Source of the DNA: Roseovarius tolerans
GTDB taxonomy: Bacteria; Pseudomonadota; Alphaproteobacteria; Rhodobacterales; Rhodobacteraceae
Reading direction: 5' to 3'
Length of the DNA stretch: 64,000 nucleotides
Assembly (NCBI RefSeq): GCF_900109855.1
Contig: NZ_FOBO01000003.1
Coordinates: 224,257-288,256 of the forward strand
The notes below the pieces were generated by a model. The model saw only the letters and a program-made list of their open reading frames with translations. It had not been told where the DNA came from and searched no databases. A program made the position numbers and the translations under genes. The number at the start of each line of letters is the position of its first letter. The first letter of the stretch is position 1. This document shows positions 31,964 through 42,363 of the stretch, piece by piece.

Positions 31964-32637
31964 GCCTCGCCTTTCACCGCCACGGTCATGTGCCGTTTGC
32001 GGCCATATCCCGCCTGACGGGTAACAGAAAACCCCGCCGCCTCAAGCCCCCGGCGCACGAAACCCGCCGCCGTGTAGGTCGCCGCCGTGCCGCGCGGTGC
32101 CGTGTGGCGGGCGACCTCGGCCATCAGGTCGGGCTGCCAGAGTTCGGGGTTTTTGGCGGGGGAAAATCCGTCGAGAAACCACGCATCCGCCGTGCCGGGC
32201 CAAGGGTTTAGCGTGTCGCGGGCATCGCCGGTGATCAGCGTGAACTGCAGGTCTGGCAGGGCGATCTCTTGCGCGTATCCCTGCCAATGGGGGGCAAGCT
32301 CGGCTGCGACCGGTGCAAGCTCCGCAAAGCGGCCTTGCGCGCGGCGTATGTCGGAGGGCGGCATCGGGTAGGCCTCGAAGGAGGTGAAGTGCAGCCGTCC
32401 GGCGATCCCGGCGGCGCGCCATGCGGCAAGCGTCGCCAGCAGGTTGAGCCCGGTGCCGAAGCCCAGTTCGGCGATATGGAAGCCGTCGCGGAACCGGGCG
32501 GGCAGGCCGTTGCCTGCAAGAAAGACATGGCGGGTCTCGGCGAGGCCGTTTTCGAGGCTGAAATAGGGATCGTCGAAGCGGGTCGAGACCGGCACATCGC
32601 CGTCACGCCAGGCAAGGTCAGCGGGATGGTCCTGCAT
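31960..32637 (-). CDS. mnmD: tRNA 5-methylaminomethyl-2-thiouridine methyltransferase, stand-alone MnmD
   Basis: Methylates the wobble uridine 34 of tRNAs for Lys, Glu and Gln from nm5 to mnm5. 225 residues from ATG 32637 (MQDHPADLAWRDGDVPV). SAM-binding AELGFGTGLNLLATLAAW, then DAWFLDGFSPAKNPELW, the hallmark of the MnmC methyltransferase domain. In E. coli this domain is fused to a FAD domain; here it stands alone and the FAD partner is divergent 63 bp away. Open frame upstream of 32637 is antisense to that neighbour and is not coding. Confidence 0.92.
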   Translation of the reverse strand: MQDHPADLAWRDGDVPVSTRFDDPYFSLENGLAETRHVFLAGNGLPARFRDGFHIAELGFGTGLNLLATLAAWRAAGIAGRLHFTSFEAYPMPPSDIRRAQGRFAELAPVAAELAPHWQGYAQEIALPDLQFTLITGDARDTLNPWPGTADAWFLDGFSPAKNPELWQPDLMAEVARHTAPRGTAATYTAAGFVRRGLEAAGFSVTRQAGYGRKRHMTVAVKGEA

Positions 32638-32700
32638 GCGGCGATCCTCTAGAACGGGGGCGAATGCGCGCGACCATGGCGCGCGGCAAGGGGATTGGCA

Positions 32701-33729
32701 ATGGTCGATATCACGGTCAGGGGTGCTGGTATTTTCGGGCTGTCGGTGGCCTGGGCCTGCGCGCGGCGGGGGGCGCGGGTGCAGGTGATCGACCCGTTTG
32801 GCCCCGGTGCCGGCGCCTCGGGCGGGGTGGTCGGCGCATTGGCCCCGCATGTGCCGGAAAACTGGAACGACAAGAAGGCGTTCCAATTCGAGAGCCTGAT
32901 CATGGCCGGGCCGTTCTGGGCCGGGGTGGCGGAGGCCGGGGGCGTCTCGCCGGGCTATGCGCGACTGGGGCGGGTGCAGCCGGTGATGGACGCGGCCGGG
33001 CTGGCGCTGGCGCGCGCGCGGGAGGCCAGCGCGGCGACGCTGTGGCAAGGGCAGGCGGAGTGGCGGGTGGAGCCTGTGCAGGGTGCGTGGTGCCCGCAGA
33101 GCCCCACCGGGTATGTGATCCGCGACACTCTGAGCGCGCGGCTGCATCCGCGCCGGGCCTGTGCGGCGCTGGTGGCGGCGCTGCGCGCGCGCGGCTGCGA
33201 GGTGCTGCGCGAGGGGCCGGATGCGGGCCGGGTGCTCTGGGCCACGGGGGTGGCTGGGCTGGAGGCGTTGAACGCGGGTCATTCCCGGCAGGTGGGCAAC
33301 GGGGTCAAGGGTCAGGGCGCGGTGCTGGATTTCGACGCGCGCGACTTGCCGCAGCTTTTCGCCGATGCGGTGCATATCGTGCCACATGAGGACGGGACCA
33401 CGGCAGTCGGCTCCACCTCGGAGCGCGACTATGACGACGCCACAAGCACCGATGCGCAGCTGGACGCGGTGATCTCGCGGGCCTGCGCGGCGGTGCCTGC
33501 GCTCGGTAGCGCACGGGTGCTGGAGCGTTGGGCCGGGGTGCGGCCGCGAACACGCTCTCGCGCGCCGATGCTGGGGGCACATCCGCTGCACGCGGGCGCG
33601 TTCATCGCCAATGGCGGATTCAAGATCGGGTTCGGCATGGCCCCCAAACTGGCCGAGGTGATGGCCGCCCTGATGCTGGACGGGGTGGACAGCATCGCGG
33701 ATGGGTTCAGACCGGAGGCATCATTGTGA
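32701..33729 (+). CDS. FAD-dependent oxidoreductase, MnmC1-like
   Basis: 342 residues from ATG 32701 (MVDITVRGAGIFGLSVAWAC), with AAGGGG about 7 bp ahead. Rossmann GAGIFGLSVAWACARRGARV and C-terminal NGGFKIGFGMAPKLAEVMA place it in the glycine/D-amino-acid oxidase family used by the FAD half of MnmC, which converts cmnm5U34 to nm5U34. The gene pairs with divergent mnmD, so the two MnmC activities are separate here. Could also be another DAO enzyme, but the neighbour makes the tRNA role likely. Confidence 0.75.
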   Translation: MVDITVRGAGIFGLSVAWACARRGARVQVIDPFGPGAGASGGVVGALAPHVPENWNDKKAFQFESLIMAGPFWAGVAEAGGVSPGYARLGRVQPVMDAAGLALARAREASAATLWQGQAEWRVEPVQGAWCPQSPTGYVIRDTLSARLHPRRACAALVAALRARGCEVLREGPDAGRVLWATGVAGLEALNAGHSRQVGNGVKGQGAVLDFDARDLPQLFADAVHIVPHEDGTTAVGSTSERDYDDATSTDAQLDAVISRACAAVPALGSARVLERWAGVRPRTRSRAPMLGAHPLHAGAFIANGGFKIGFGMAPKLAEVMAALMLDGVDSIADGFRPEASL

Positions 33730-33736
33730 GCGGGGG

Positions 33737-33758
33737 CAAGCGTTTTCGAAAACGCTTG
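33737..33758. repeat. Perfect 22-bp palindrome
   Basis: Arms CAAGCGTTTTC and GAAAACGCTTG meet without a spacer. It is 8 bp after the FAD-oxidoreductase stop and before the VOC gene; its half AGCGTTT...AAACGCT also occurs at 37839-37884. Looks like a dispersed intergenic element or a terminator-type stem. Confidence 0.55.
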
Positions 33759-33798
33759 GCGGGGCTGCGGGCGGATCGTGTGAGGAGGGCGTATCGCG

Positions 33799-34201
<403 letters not shown>

Positions 34202-34205
34202 AAAC

Positions 34206-34228
34206 GCCCCTCGCGCGTGGCGAGGGGC
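34206..34228. terminator. Bidirectional terminator between VOC gene and clpB
   Basis: Perfect 9-bp stem GCCCCTCGC / GCGAGGGGC with loop GCGTG. AAAA precedes it on the plus strand, giving a U tract when read from clpB on the minus strand. Confidence 0.75.
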
Positions 34229-34237
34229 GGCTCAGGA

Positions 34238-36856
<2,619 letters not shown>

Positions 36857-36935
36857 GGTCGTTCTCCTTTTCTCAAGCGTTCCCCCGGTGGCGCACCCTA
36901 ATCTAGGCATGCAGCGGTCGGGGACCTTGAGTGAT

Positions 36936-36964
36936 AAATGGGGAACGGCGTTGTGAGGTTCAAG
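36936..36964 (-). promoter_or_regulatory. Sigma-32 (RpoH) promoter of clpB
   Basis: On the minus strand: -35 CTTGAAC (36964-36958) and -10 CCCCATTT (36943-36936), spaced by 14 bp. This equals the E. coli heat-shock consensus CTTGAAA / CCCCATNT closely, and lies about 80 bp before the clpB ATG. Expect heat-shock control. Confidence 0.82.
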
Positions 36965-37138
36965 GCAGGACATCGCCGGAATCGCGATCTGCGGGGTTTT
37001 CAGGCCGTAAGGTGCGATGAGCGAATTGTCGTGCCACGGCTCGCGCCACGGGAGGATGGGACGAAAATTCACCCTGACGCGGGTGTCGCGACGGGGTACT
37101 CCTCGACGGGAGTGGTACGAGTGACCGGGTGTGATGGT

Positions 37139-37402
37139 ATGAGGATTTCGCGGATCGCGCTGTGCGATATGACAGGGGCGAGCAATGGCGCGGAGGTCTG
37201 CGCCGTAGTCCTGTGCGAAACCGAGGCCGGGCAGGTGAGCCTTGCGGTGCGCGCGCCTGCGACGGACGATCCGACAGAGGCATTGCCAGCGGCTTTGTCC
37301 TGCGCCAGCGCCGCAGCCCGATTGAAGAGGTGCCGCCCGGTGCAGAGCCAGCACGGCACGGCCAGAACGATGATGTGGATTCTGAAATCACTGGCAGCCT
37401 GA
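37139..37402 (+). CDS. Small protein, first of two tandem paralogues
   Basis: 87 residues from ATG 37139 (MRISRIALCDMTGASNGAEV). The layout MRI...D.T...A..L..T..G..SL is shared with the gene at 37511-37771 (86 aa); lengths match within one residue, so these starts are the homologous ones. Tail (TARTMMWILKSLAA) is unlike the second copy. The 20 bases before the start also resemble the other copy. Divergent from clpB. No domain recognised. Confidence 0.5.
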   Translation: MRISRIALCDMTGASNGAEVCAVVLCETEAGQVSLAVRAPATDDPTEALPAALSCASAAARLKRCRPVQSQHGTARTMMWILKSLAA

Positions 37403-37510
37403 CCGCGTTATCGGCGCAATGTCGCGCTTGACGCGCCGCTCCGATTTTTCACCTTTCCTGACACACGCGCCTCGCCTACGTATTCCGAAGTGAGTGACGG
37501 GATGTTTTGT

Positions 37511-37771
37511 ATGCGTATTCTGGGTGTGAAGGTGGTGGACCGGACTCCAACGGGCGATGGCGGGCGGCAACGCGCGACGCTGCTATTTCAGACCGACACC
37601 GGTGGTATCAGCCTGAGCGCCACAGCGGAGGGTGCCGATACACTGCCTGAAAGCGATTTGGTCGATCAGTTGGTCCGCGATGGGCTGCGCCAGCTGAACC
37701 GCCTGCCCGAACATCGGCATGGCGACGCCCCCGTAATCCTGGCGCAGGATATCAAGGTTGAGGTGATCTGA
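37511..37771 (+). CDS. Small protein, second of two tandem paralogues
   Basis: 86 residues from ATG 37511 (MRILGVKVVDRTPTGDGGRQ); in-frame starts at 37502 and 37490 also exist. Followed by ATLLFQTDTGGISLSATAEG and an acidic mid-section, then HRHGDAPVILAQDIKVEVI. The two genes are separated by 108 bp. Together they look like a duplicated stress or regulatory family next to clpB, but no function can be assigned. Confidence 0.6.
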   Translation: MRILGVKVVDRTPTGDGGRQRATLLFQTDTGGISLSATAEGADTLPESDLVDQLVRDGLRQLNRLPEHRHGDAPVILAQDIKVEVI

Positions 37772-37838
37772 TCACCGGGCCGCGACAACGCGCTTGTCTG
37801 CGGGCCGCCACGCTCAGTAGTTTTCGGGGCCCGCCTAA

Positions 37839-37884
37839 AGCGTTTCGCCGTCAACCTGATGTCTCCGGTTTTGCGCGAAACGCT
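37839..37884. terminator. Inverted repeat downstream of the spondin gene
   Basis: Arms AGCGTTTCGC (37839-37848) and GCGAAACGCT (37875-37884) with a 26-nt loop. It abuts the stop codon of the spondin-domain gene (37885) and shares the AGCGTTT / AAACGCT halves with the palindrome at 33737-33758. Probable transcript end or member of a dispersed repeat. Confidence 0.55.
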
Positions 37885-38739
37885 CTAGGATTTGCGCCGC
37901 ATGCGCCGCAGACCGCCCAACAGGGCCAGACCGGTTAACCCGAGCAGACCAGCGGCGGGCAACGGCACCGCCGGAACCTGCCGGATCGAGATCGTGGCAC
38001 CGACGAAGGGGTCAGGGTCGTTCAGGATGCCGTCTGAAATCACATACTGGTTTCCGTCAAACCCGGCAAAATCTGTGAGCTTTCCGGCAAACTCCGACAA
38101 ATCTTCAATAGCGTGGATCACGCCGTTCTCTGCGGTGCCCTCGGCGGTGTTGGCCCCGTCAAGATCGGCGGATCCGCCGGTTGCCGACGTGTCGTTGACC
38201 TCGGTACCCGCGTCCCACATATCGGCTCTGGATATGGTGATCACGCGGTCGCCCTGGAAGATGCCCAGGTCGTCAAAGAGCGCGATGGCTTGCGGATCGT
38301 CATTGCCCATGAAGGTGTCGTTCGTGGGTGTCAGCATGGAAAAGTAGCTTAAAAACCGGTTCACCGCACCATCAACGTCGAACTGGGCGGTGACCGATTC
38401 ACCCGGAACGAATACCGGCCGGGGCGGAAAGTCGGGCCCTAAAACGAAGAGTCTGTCCGAGTCGGGATCTGCTGCGACGCGTTCCGCATTGAGACCATTC
38501 GCGAAGCCGGTTTCGGCTATGGTTTCGAGACCGGGGCTGGCCGCAGTGCCCGCATCAAAGGCATCAAAGCTGCCATCGTGAAACGCCAGGTACATCGGCG
38601 AAAATGCAAACCCGCCCAAGGCTGCGGTATTTGTTACGGTGAATTCAAGTGTCGTGGCCTGGGCCATTGCAGCGCATGATATGGTCGCGCAGAATGAAAT
38701 GGCGGCCTGTCTTTTGAGTTTATTGAACATTTTATACAC
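37885..38739 (-). CDS. Spondin-domain protein with VPLPA-CTERM sorting tail
   Basis: 284 residues. Signal peptide to about residue 28 (AISFCATISCAAMAQA), then a spondin_N-like domain (LEFTVTNTAALGGFAFSPMY, SVTAQFDVDGA), an acidic middle rich in Asp and Asn, and the C-terminal VPLPAAGLLGLTGLALLGG plus RRMRRKS. That last part is the VPLPA-CTERM pattern: motif, hydrophobic helix, basic cluster, recognised by exosortase and anchored or secreted. No exosortase gene is in the window. Likely an extracellular or matrix protein. Confidence 0.82.
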   Translation of the reverse strand: MYKMFNKLKRQAAISFCATISCAAMAQATTLEFTVTNTAALGGFAFSPMYLAFHDGSFDAFDAGTAASPGLETIAETGFANGLNAERVAADPDSDRLFVLGPDFPPRPVFVPGESVTAQFDVDGAVNRFLSYFSMLTPTNDTFMGNDDPQAIALFDDLGIFQGDRVITISRADMWDAGTEVNDTSATGGSADLDGANTAEGTAENGVIHAIEDLSEFAGKLTDFAGFDGNQYVISDGILNDPDPFVGATISIRQVPAVPLPAAGLLGLTGLALLGGLRRMRRKS

Positions 38740-38951
38740 CTCAGTTTAAAATTGAGTTGCCAAACAATAACGGCAACTCAGAGATGATGCGCTCCGGGTT
38801 GCTTCACCCCAAATCAAGATTGCGTGATACGCGTGTTGTGAGGATGAGCCGGAGGCGGGGCCGTTCATTTGTACGATAGCCGGGTCTTACCTTGACGCCT
38901 GATCTGTGTCTCGGCACAAGGGCGCGACCGCTGAATGCAAGGACTTCGCTA

Positions 38952-39644
38952 ATGCAAGATGACCGCCTGATCGTTGCCCTCGATGTGCCCAATGCGCTGG
39001 AGGGCTTGCAGCTAGCCGAAGTGCTGGGGCCGTCGGTGAGTTTCTACAAGATCGGGCTGGGGATGCTGACCGGGGGTGGTCTGGCGCTGGCCAACGAGCT
39101 TAGCCAAGAGCATGGCAAGCGGATTTTCCTCGATATGAAGCTGTTCGATATCGGGGCCACGATCGAGGCGGCGGTGCGCGGGCTGGCGCAGTTCGATCTG
39201 GATTTCCTGACCGTACATGGCGACCCGCATGTGGTGCGCGCCGCCAAGGAGGGCGCGGCAGGCAAGCCGCTGAAGATTTTGGCCGTGACGATCCTGACTT
39301 CGCTCGACCGGGCCGATCTCGATGCCGGGCTGATCAAGCCGGGCGATTTGCCCGATCTGGTGGCCGAGCGCGCAGGCCGCGCGTTCGAGGCCGGGGCCGA
39401 CGGGGTGATCGCCAGCCCGCAGGAAGCCGCGATGATCCGCGCGCTGCCGCAGGCGACGGGGCGGCTGATCGTGACGCCGGGGGTGCGGTCGGTGGGCAGT
39501 GCCTTGGGCGATCAGAAGCGCGTGGCGACACCGGCGCAGGCGGTGGCGGACGGGGCCGATCATATCGTGGTGGGGCGGCCGGTCTGGGCGGCGGCGGACC
39601 CGCGCGCGGCGGCCGAGGCGATCCTGTCGGAGTTGCGCGGCTGA
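38952..39644 (+). CDS. pyrF: Orotidine 5'-phosphate decarboxylase
   Basis: Last step of UMP synthesis. 230 residues from ATG 38952 (MQDDRLIVALDVPNALEGLQ). The catalytic DxKxxD set is seen in FLDMKLFDIGATIEAAVRG, and phosphate binding by VTPGVRSVGSALGDQKRVAT and HIVVGRPVW. Length is normal. An earlier in-frame TTG (38892) is not preferred. The window also carries pyrD, but they are not adjacent. Followed by tRNA-Gly on the other strand. Confidence 0.95.
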   Translation: MQDDRLIVALDVPNALEGLQLAEVLGPSVSFYKIGLGMLTGGGLALANELSQEHGKRIFLDMKLFDIGATIEAAVRGLAQFDLDFLTVHGDPHVVRAAKEGAAGKPLKILAVTILTSLDRADLDAGLIKPGDLPDLVAERAGRAFEAGADGVIASPQEAAMIRALPQATGRLIVTPGVRSVGSALGDQKRVATPAQAVADGADHIVVGRPVWAAADPRAAAEAILSELRG

Positions 39645-39660
39645 TCAGGCGGGGAGATTT

Positions 39661-39734
39661 TGGAGCGGGTAACGGGAATCGAACCCGTAACTGAAGCTTG
39701 GGAAGCTTTCGTGATACCTTTTCACCATACCCGC
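39661..39734 (-). tRNA. tRNA-Gly, anticodon CCC
   Basis: Cloverleaf read on the minus strand: acceptor GCGGGTA / TACCCGC, D arm GTG...CAC, anticodon loop TTCCCAA (CCC), T arm ACGGG-TTCGATT-CCCGT, then T and an encoded CCA. Reads GGG glycine codons, which matter in GC-rich genes. The top pair of the anticodon stem is A-C. Confidence 0.95.
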
Positions 39735-39800
39735 GTCTGAGCCGTGGAGATATGGCCTTGTGCGGGCGTGGTCAAGAGGGGAAAGCGGAGCGCGCGCGGC

Positions 39801-40040
39801 CTACTTGCGCCCGAGATACATCTGGTAGAGCCAGATCAGCAGCAGCGATCCCAGCACCGCGCCAATGAGCCCGCCCAACAGCCCCGTGACCATCAGCAGC
39901 ACCCGGATCACCACCGCGCCGATGAGCGCGCCCGCGATGCCGATCATCACGGTTTGCACCACCCCGGCCTCGATCCGCATCAGCCGGGTCGCGAGGAACC
40001 CCGCCGCCGCCCCGATGATGATCAGGTAGACCACGCCCAT
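39801..40040 (-). CDS. GlsB/YeaQ/YmgE-family small membrane protein
   Basis: 79 residues, almost entirely membrane: three helices (VVYLIIIGAAAGFLATRLM, VMIGIAGALIGAVVIRVLLM, LLGGLIGAVLGSLLLIWLYQ). The glycine-rich repeats match the transglycosylase-associated YeaQ/GlsB family, stress-linked membrane proteins of unknown reaction. Lies 3 bp after the next small membrane gene on the same strand, at the tail of the def-fmt block. Confidence 0.85.
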   Translation of the reverse strand: MGVVYLIIIGAAAGFLATRLMRIEAGVVQTVMIGIAGALIGAVVIRVLLMVTGLLGGLIGAVLGSLLLIWLYQMYLGRK

Positions 40041-40043
40041 GGC

Positions 40044-40286
40044 TTACTTCCGCTTGCGCCAATGGGTCGGCACGATGATAAGTGCGCCGACCGATGAGAG
40101 GATCGCGTCAATCCCCGGCGCGCCGAAGCGGATGCCGAACATGATGCGGATGAAGTAAAAGAGGAACGCGCCGCCGACGCAGATGATGATCGACGGGAGA
40201 TAGCCGTTGCGGGTAAAGCCGCTTTTCTCGCTGGCATAGCCGACGATGCCCGCGATCACCACCGTGCCGAAAAGTTGCAGGAACAT
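40044..40286 (-). CDS. Small membrane protein
   Basis: 80 residues from ATG 40286 (MFLQLFGTVVIAGIVGYASE). Two or three hydrophobic stretches (GTVVIAGIVGYA; YLPSIIICVGGAFLFYFIRI; GIDAILSSVGALIIVPTH). Size and glycine-rich helices are close to those of the downstream GlsB-like protein, so a distant paralogue is possible. Between fmt and that gene, with 3-4 bp gaps on both sides. Function unknown. Confidence 0.75.
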   Translation of the reverse strand: MFLQLFGTVVIAGIVGYASEKSGFTRNGYLPSIIICVGGAFLFYFIRIMFGIRFGAPGIDAILSSVGALIIVPTHWRKRK

Positions 40287-40290
40287 CGCG

Positions 40291-41199
40291 TCACTCCAAT
40301 CGGCTGCCGCGCGGCCAGGCCATGCCGCGCAGGAACTCGGGCCCATCCTGCGCCGCGCGGCCCGCGCGTTGCAAGCGCAAAAGCCGCACCGCGCCGCGCC
40401 CGCAGGCAACCGTCGCCTCGGCGTCGAGCACCTCGCCGGGGGTGCCCTGCCCGTGGGCGACGCGCGAGGCCAGCAGTTTCACCCGCGCCTCGCCTGCCAT
40501 GCACCACGCGCCGGGAAAGGGCGAGAGGCCCCTTATGCGCCGGTCGACCTCTTGCGCGTCAAGGCTCCAGTCCACGCGCGCCTCGGCCTTGTCGATCTTG
40601 GCGGCATAGGTGACGCCTGTCTCGGGTTGCGGTTCGGGCTGCAAGCTGTCCAGTTGCGCCAACGCCTTGACGATCAGCCGCCCGCCCATGTCCGACAGTC
40701 TGTCATGCAACTGCCCCGTGGTCTCGGCCTCGCCGATCCGCGTTGCCTCGCGCCTGAGCACCGGCCCGGTATCGAGCCCCGCCTCCATCTGCATGATGCA
40801 GATGCCTGTCTCGGCATCCCCTGCCATGATCGCGCGGTGAATGGGGGCGGCCCCGCGCCAGCGCGGCAGGAGGCTCGCGTGGATGTTGAGACAGCCCTTG
40901 GCGGGCGCATCGAGCACCGGTTGCGGCAGAATGAGGCCATAGGCCACGACCACAGCCACATCGGCGTTGAGCGCGGCGAAGGCCGCCTGTTCGTCGGCGC
41001 CTTTCAGGCTGACCGGATGGCGGACCGGCAGACCAAGCGCCTCAGCGCGCGCCTGCACCGGGCTGGGGCGGTCTTTCTTGCCGCGTCCCGCCGGGCGCGG
41101 TGGCTGGCAATAGACGGCGGCCACCTCGTGCCCGGCCTCGACCAGCGCATCAAGCACCGGCACCGAGAAGTCCGGCGTTCCCATGAAGATCACACGCAT
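40291..41199 (-). CDS. fmt: Methionyl-tRNA formyltransferase
   Basis: Formylates initiator Met-tRNA. 302 residues from ATG 41199 ([20 protein letters not shown]). Contains [48 protein letters not shown] and [11 protein letters not shown], standard for FMT. Length fits. It follows the degenerate deformylase and def on the minus strand, in the classic def-fmt order. The gap before it holds a copy of a dispersed repeat (41208-41229). Confidence 0.97.
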   Translation of the reverse strand: MRVIFMGTPDFSVPVLDALVEAGHEVAAVYCQPPRPAGRGKKDRPSPVQARAEALGLPVRHPVSLKGADEQAAFAALNADVAVVVAYGLILPQPVLDAPAKGCLNIHASLLPRWRGAAPIHRAIMAGDAETGICIMQMEAGLDTGPVLRREATRIGEAETTGQLHDRLSDMGGRLIVKALAQLDSLQPEPQPETGVTYAAKIDKAEARVDWSLDAQEVDRRIRGLSPFPGAWCMAGEARVKLLASRVAHGQGTPGEVLDAEATVACGRGAVRLLRLQRAGRAAQDGPEFLRGMAWPRGSRLE

Positions 41200-41207
41200 A
41201 GCAGCCC

Positions 41208-41229
41208 CTTCATCTTTCCCAAAATACTC
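41208..41229 (-). repeat. Dispersed 22-bp intergenic motif, copy C
   Basis: On the minus strand it begins GAGTATTTTGGGAAAGATG and runs into AAGGGG, which serves as the fmt ribosome site. Differs from copy A (13185-13206) mainly in a GGC to GGA region. See also copy B at 57465-57485. Confidence 0.6.
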
Positions 41230-41257
41230 ATATCCAACCGTGCCAAGGACGATACGC

Positions 41258-41752
41258 TCAGGCCAGTTTGCGTGCCTTCCGCAACAGCATGTCCCGTTTG
41301 ACCCGGCCCAGCCGGTCGAAATACATCCGCCCCTGCAGATGGTCGATCTGGTGCTGCACGGATGTGGCCCAGAGCCCGACGAAATCGCGCTCCTCGACCT
41401 CGCCTGACGCATTCAGAAACCGCACCGTCACCGCGCGGGGCCGCTCGATCACCGCCGAGACGCCGGGCAGGCACGGGCTGGCCTCCTGATGCTCGCGCAG
41501 ATGCACGCTGGCGTGCAGGATTTCGGGATTGGCCATGCGCACGACCTGACCGCGGGCCTCGCTGGCATCGACCACCGCCAGCGCCTGCATCTCGCCAAGC
41601 TGCGTCGCCGCGAGCCCGACGCCCGGCATCGCCTCCATCACCGCAATCATCTCGTCCCAGATCGCGCGGGTTGCATCGGTGATCGCGCTCACCGGGGCGG
41701 CGGCAGTTCGCAGCCGCTTGTCGGGCCAGCGCAGGACCGGGCGCAGGCTCAC
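41258..41752 (-). CDS. Peptide-deformylase-like protein with altered active site
   Basis: 164 residues ([20 protein letters not shown]). Has the PDF fold motifs but with key changes: motif I is [10 protein letters not shown] instead of GxGLAAPQ; motif II is ASPCLPGV instead of EGCLS, keeping the Cys; motif III is QHQIDHL instead of HEIDH, losing the catalytic Glu. Both His and the Cys for metal remain. The start overlaps the stop of def by 4 bp, so it is co-translated. A metal-binding but probably inactive or altered relative. Confidence 0.85.
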   Translation of the reverse strand: MSLRPVLRWPDKRLRTAAAPVSAITDATRAIWDEMIAVMEAMPGVGLAATQLGEMQALAVVDASEARGQVVRMANPEILHASVHLREHQEASPCLPGVSAVIERPRAVTVRFLNASGEVEERDFVGLWATSVQHQIDHLQGRMYFDRLGRVKRDMLLRKARKLA

Positions 41753-42267
41753 GCGCGGGCCTGCTCGCGCTTGAGTTTCTGCATGCGCCTTGTGATCATC
41801 TGCCGCCGCACCGCGCCCAGATAGTCGATGAAGAGCTTGCCGTTGAGATGGTCGATCTCGTGCTGCACGCAGGTCGCCCAGAGGCCGTCGAAGGTCTCGG
41901 CCTGCGCGTTGCCGTCGCGGTCGATCCAGCGGACATCGACAATCTTGGGGCGCGTCACGTCGGCATATTGATCGGGGATCGAGAGGCAGCCTTCCTCATA
42001 GACATTGGTCTCATCAGAGCTGGCCACCACCTCGGGGTTGAACATCACCAGCGGGCGCGGCTCCTCGCCCTCGTCCTTGACACAGTCGAGCACGATCAGG
42101 CGGCGGGTTACACCGACCTGCGGTGCGGCAAGGCCGATACCCGGCGCGTCATACATGGTTTCCAGCATGTCGTCGGCGAGGCGGCGCAGATCGTCGCTGA
42201 GATCGGGCACAGGCTCGCAGACCTTTTTCAGGCGCGGGTCGGGGTGGATGAGGATCGGGCGTTTCAT
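41749..42267 (-). CDS. def: Peptide deformylase
   Basis: Removes the formyl group from nascent chains. 172 residues from ATG 42267 (MKRPILIHPDPRLKKVCEPV). Complete active site: GIGLAAPQVG, EEGCLSIPDQY, and QHEIDHLNGKLFIDYLG (Glu present). Paired with a degenerate copy and fmt downstream. Frame-open sequence upstream of 42267 belongs to the other strand. Confidence 0.97.
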   Translation of the reverse strand: MKRPILIHPDPRLKKVCEPVPDLSDDLRRLADDMLETMYDAPGIGLAAPQVGVTRRLIVLDCVKDEGEEPRPLVMFNPEVVASSDETNVYEEGCLSIPDQYADVTRPKIVDVRWIDRDGNAQAETFDGLWATCVQHEIDHLNGKLFIDYLGAVRRQMITRRMQKLKREQARA

Positions 42268-42363
42268 GGCGCTTGATTTAGGGGATCGGCGCGCGATCCG
42301 CAACGGTCTTGCACCCGGCGAGCAATCGTCTAGCCTGCGCCGCGACATCCCAAGGAGAGCCCC

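Noticed and set aside
31990..33591. Long N-terminal extension of mnmD (543-codon frame)
   Set aside because: The extension is antisense to the FAD oxidoreductase; the family start MQDHPADLAW fits at 32637.
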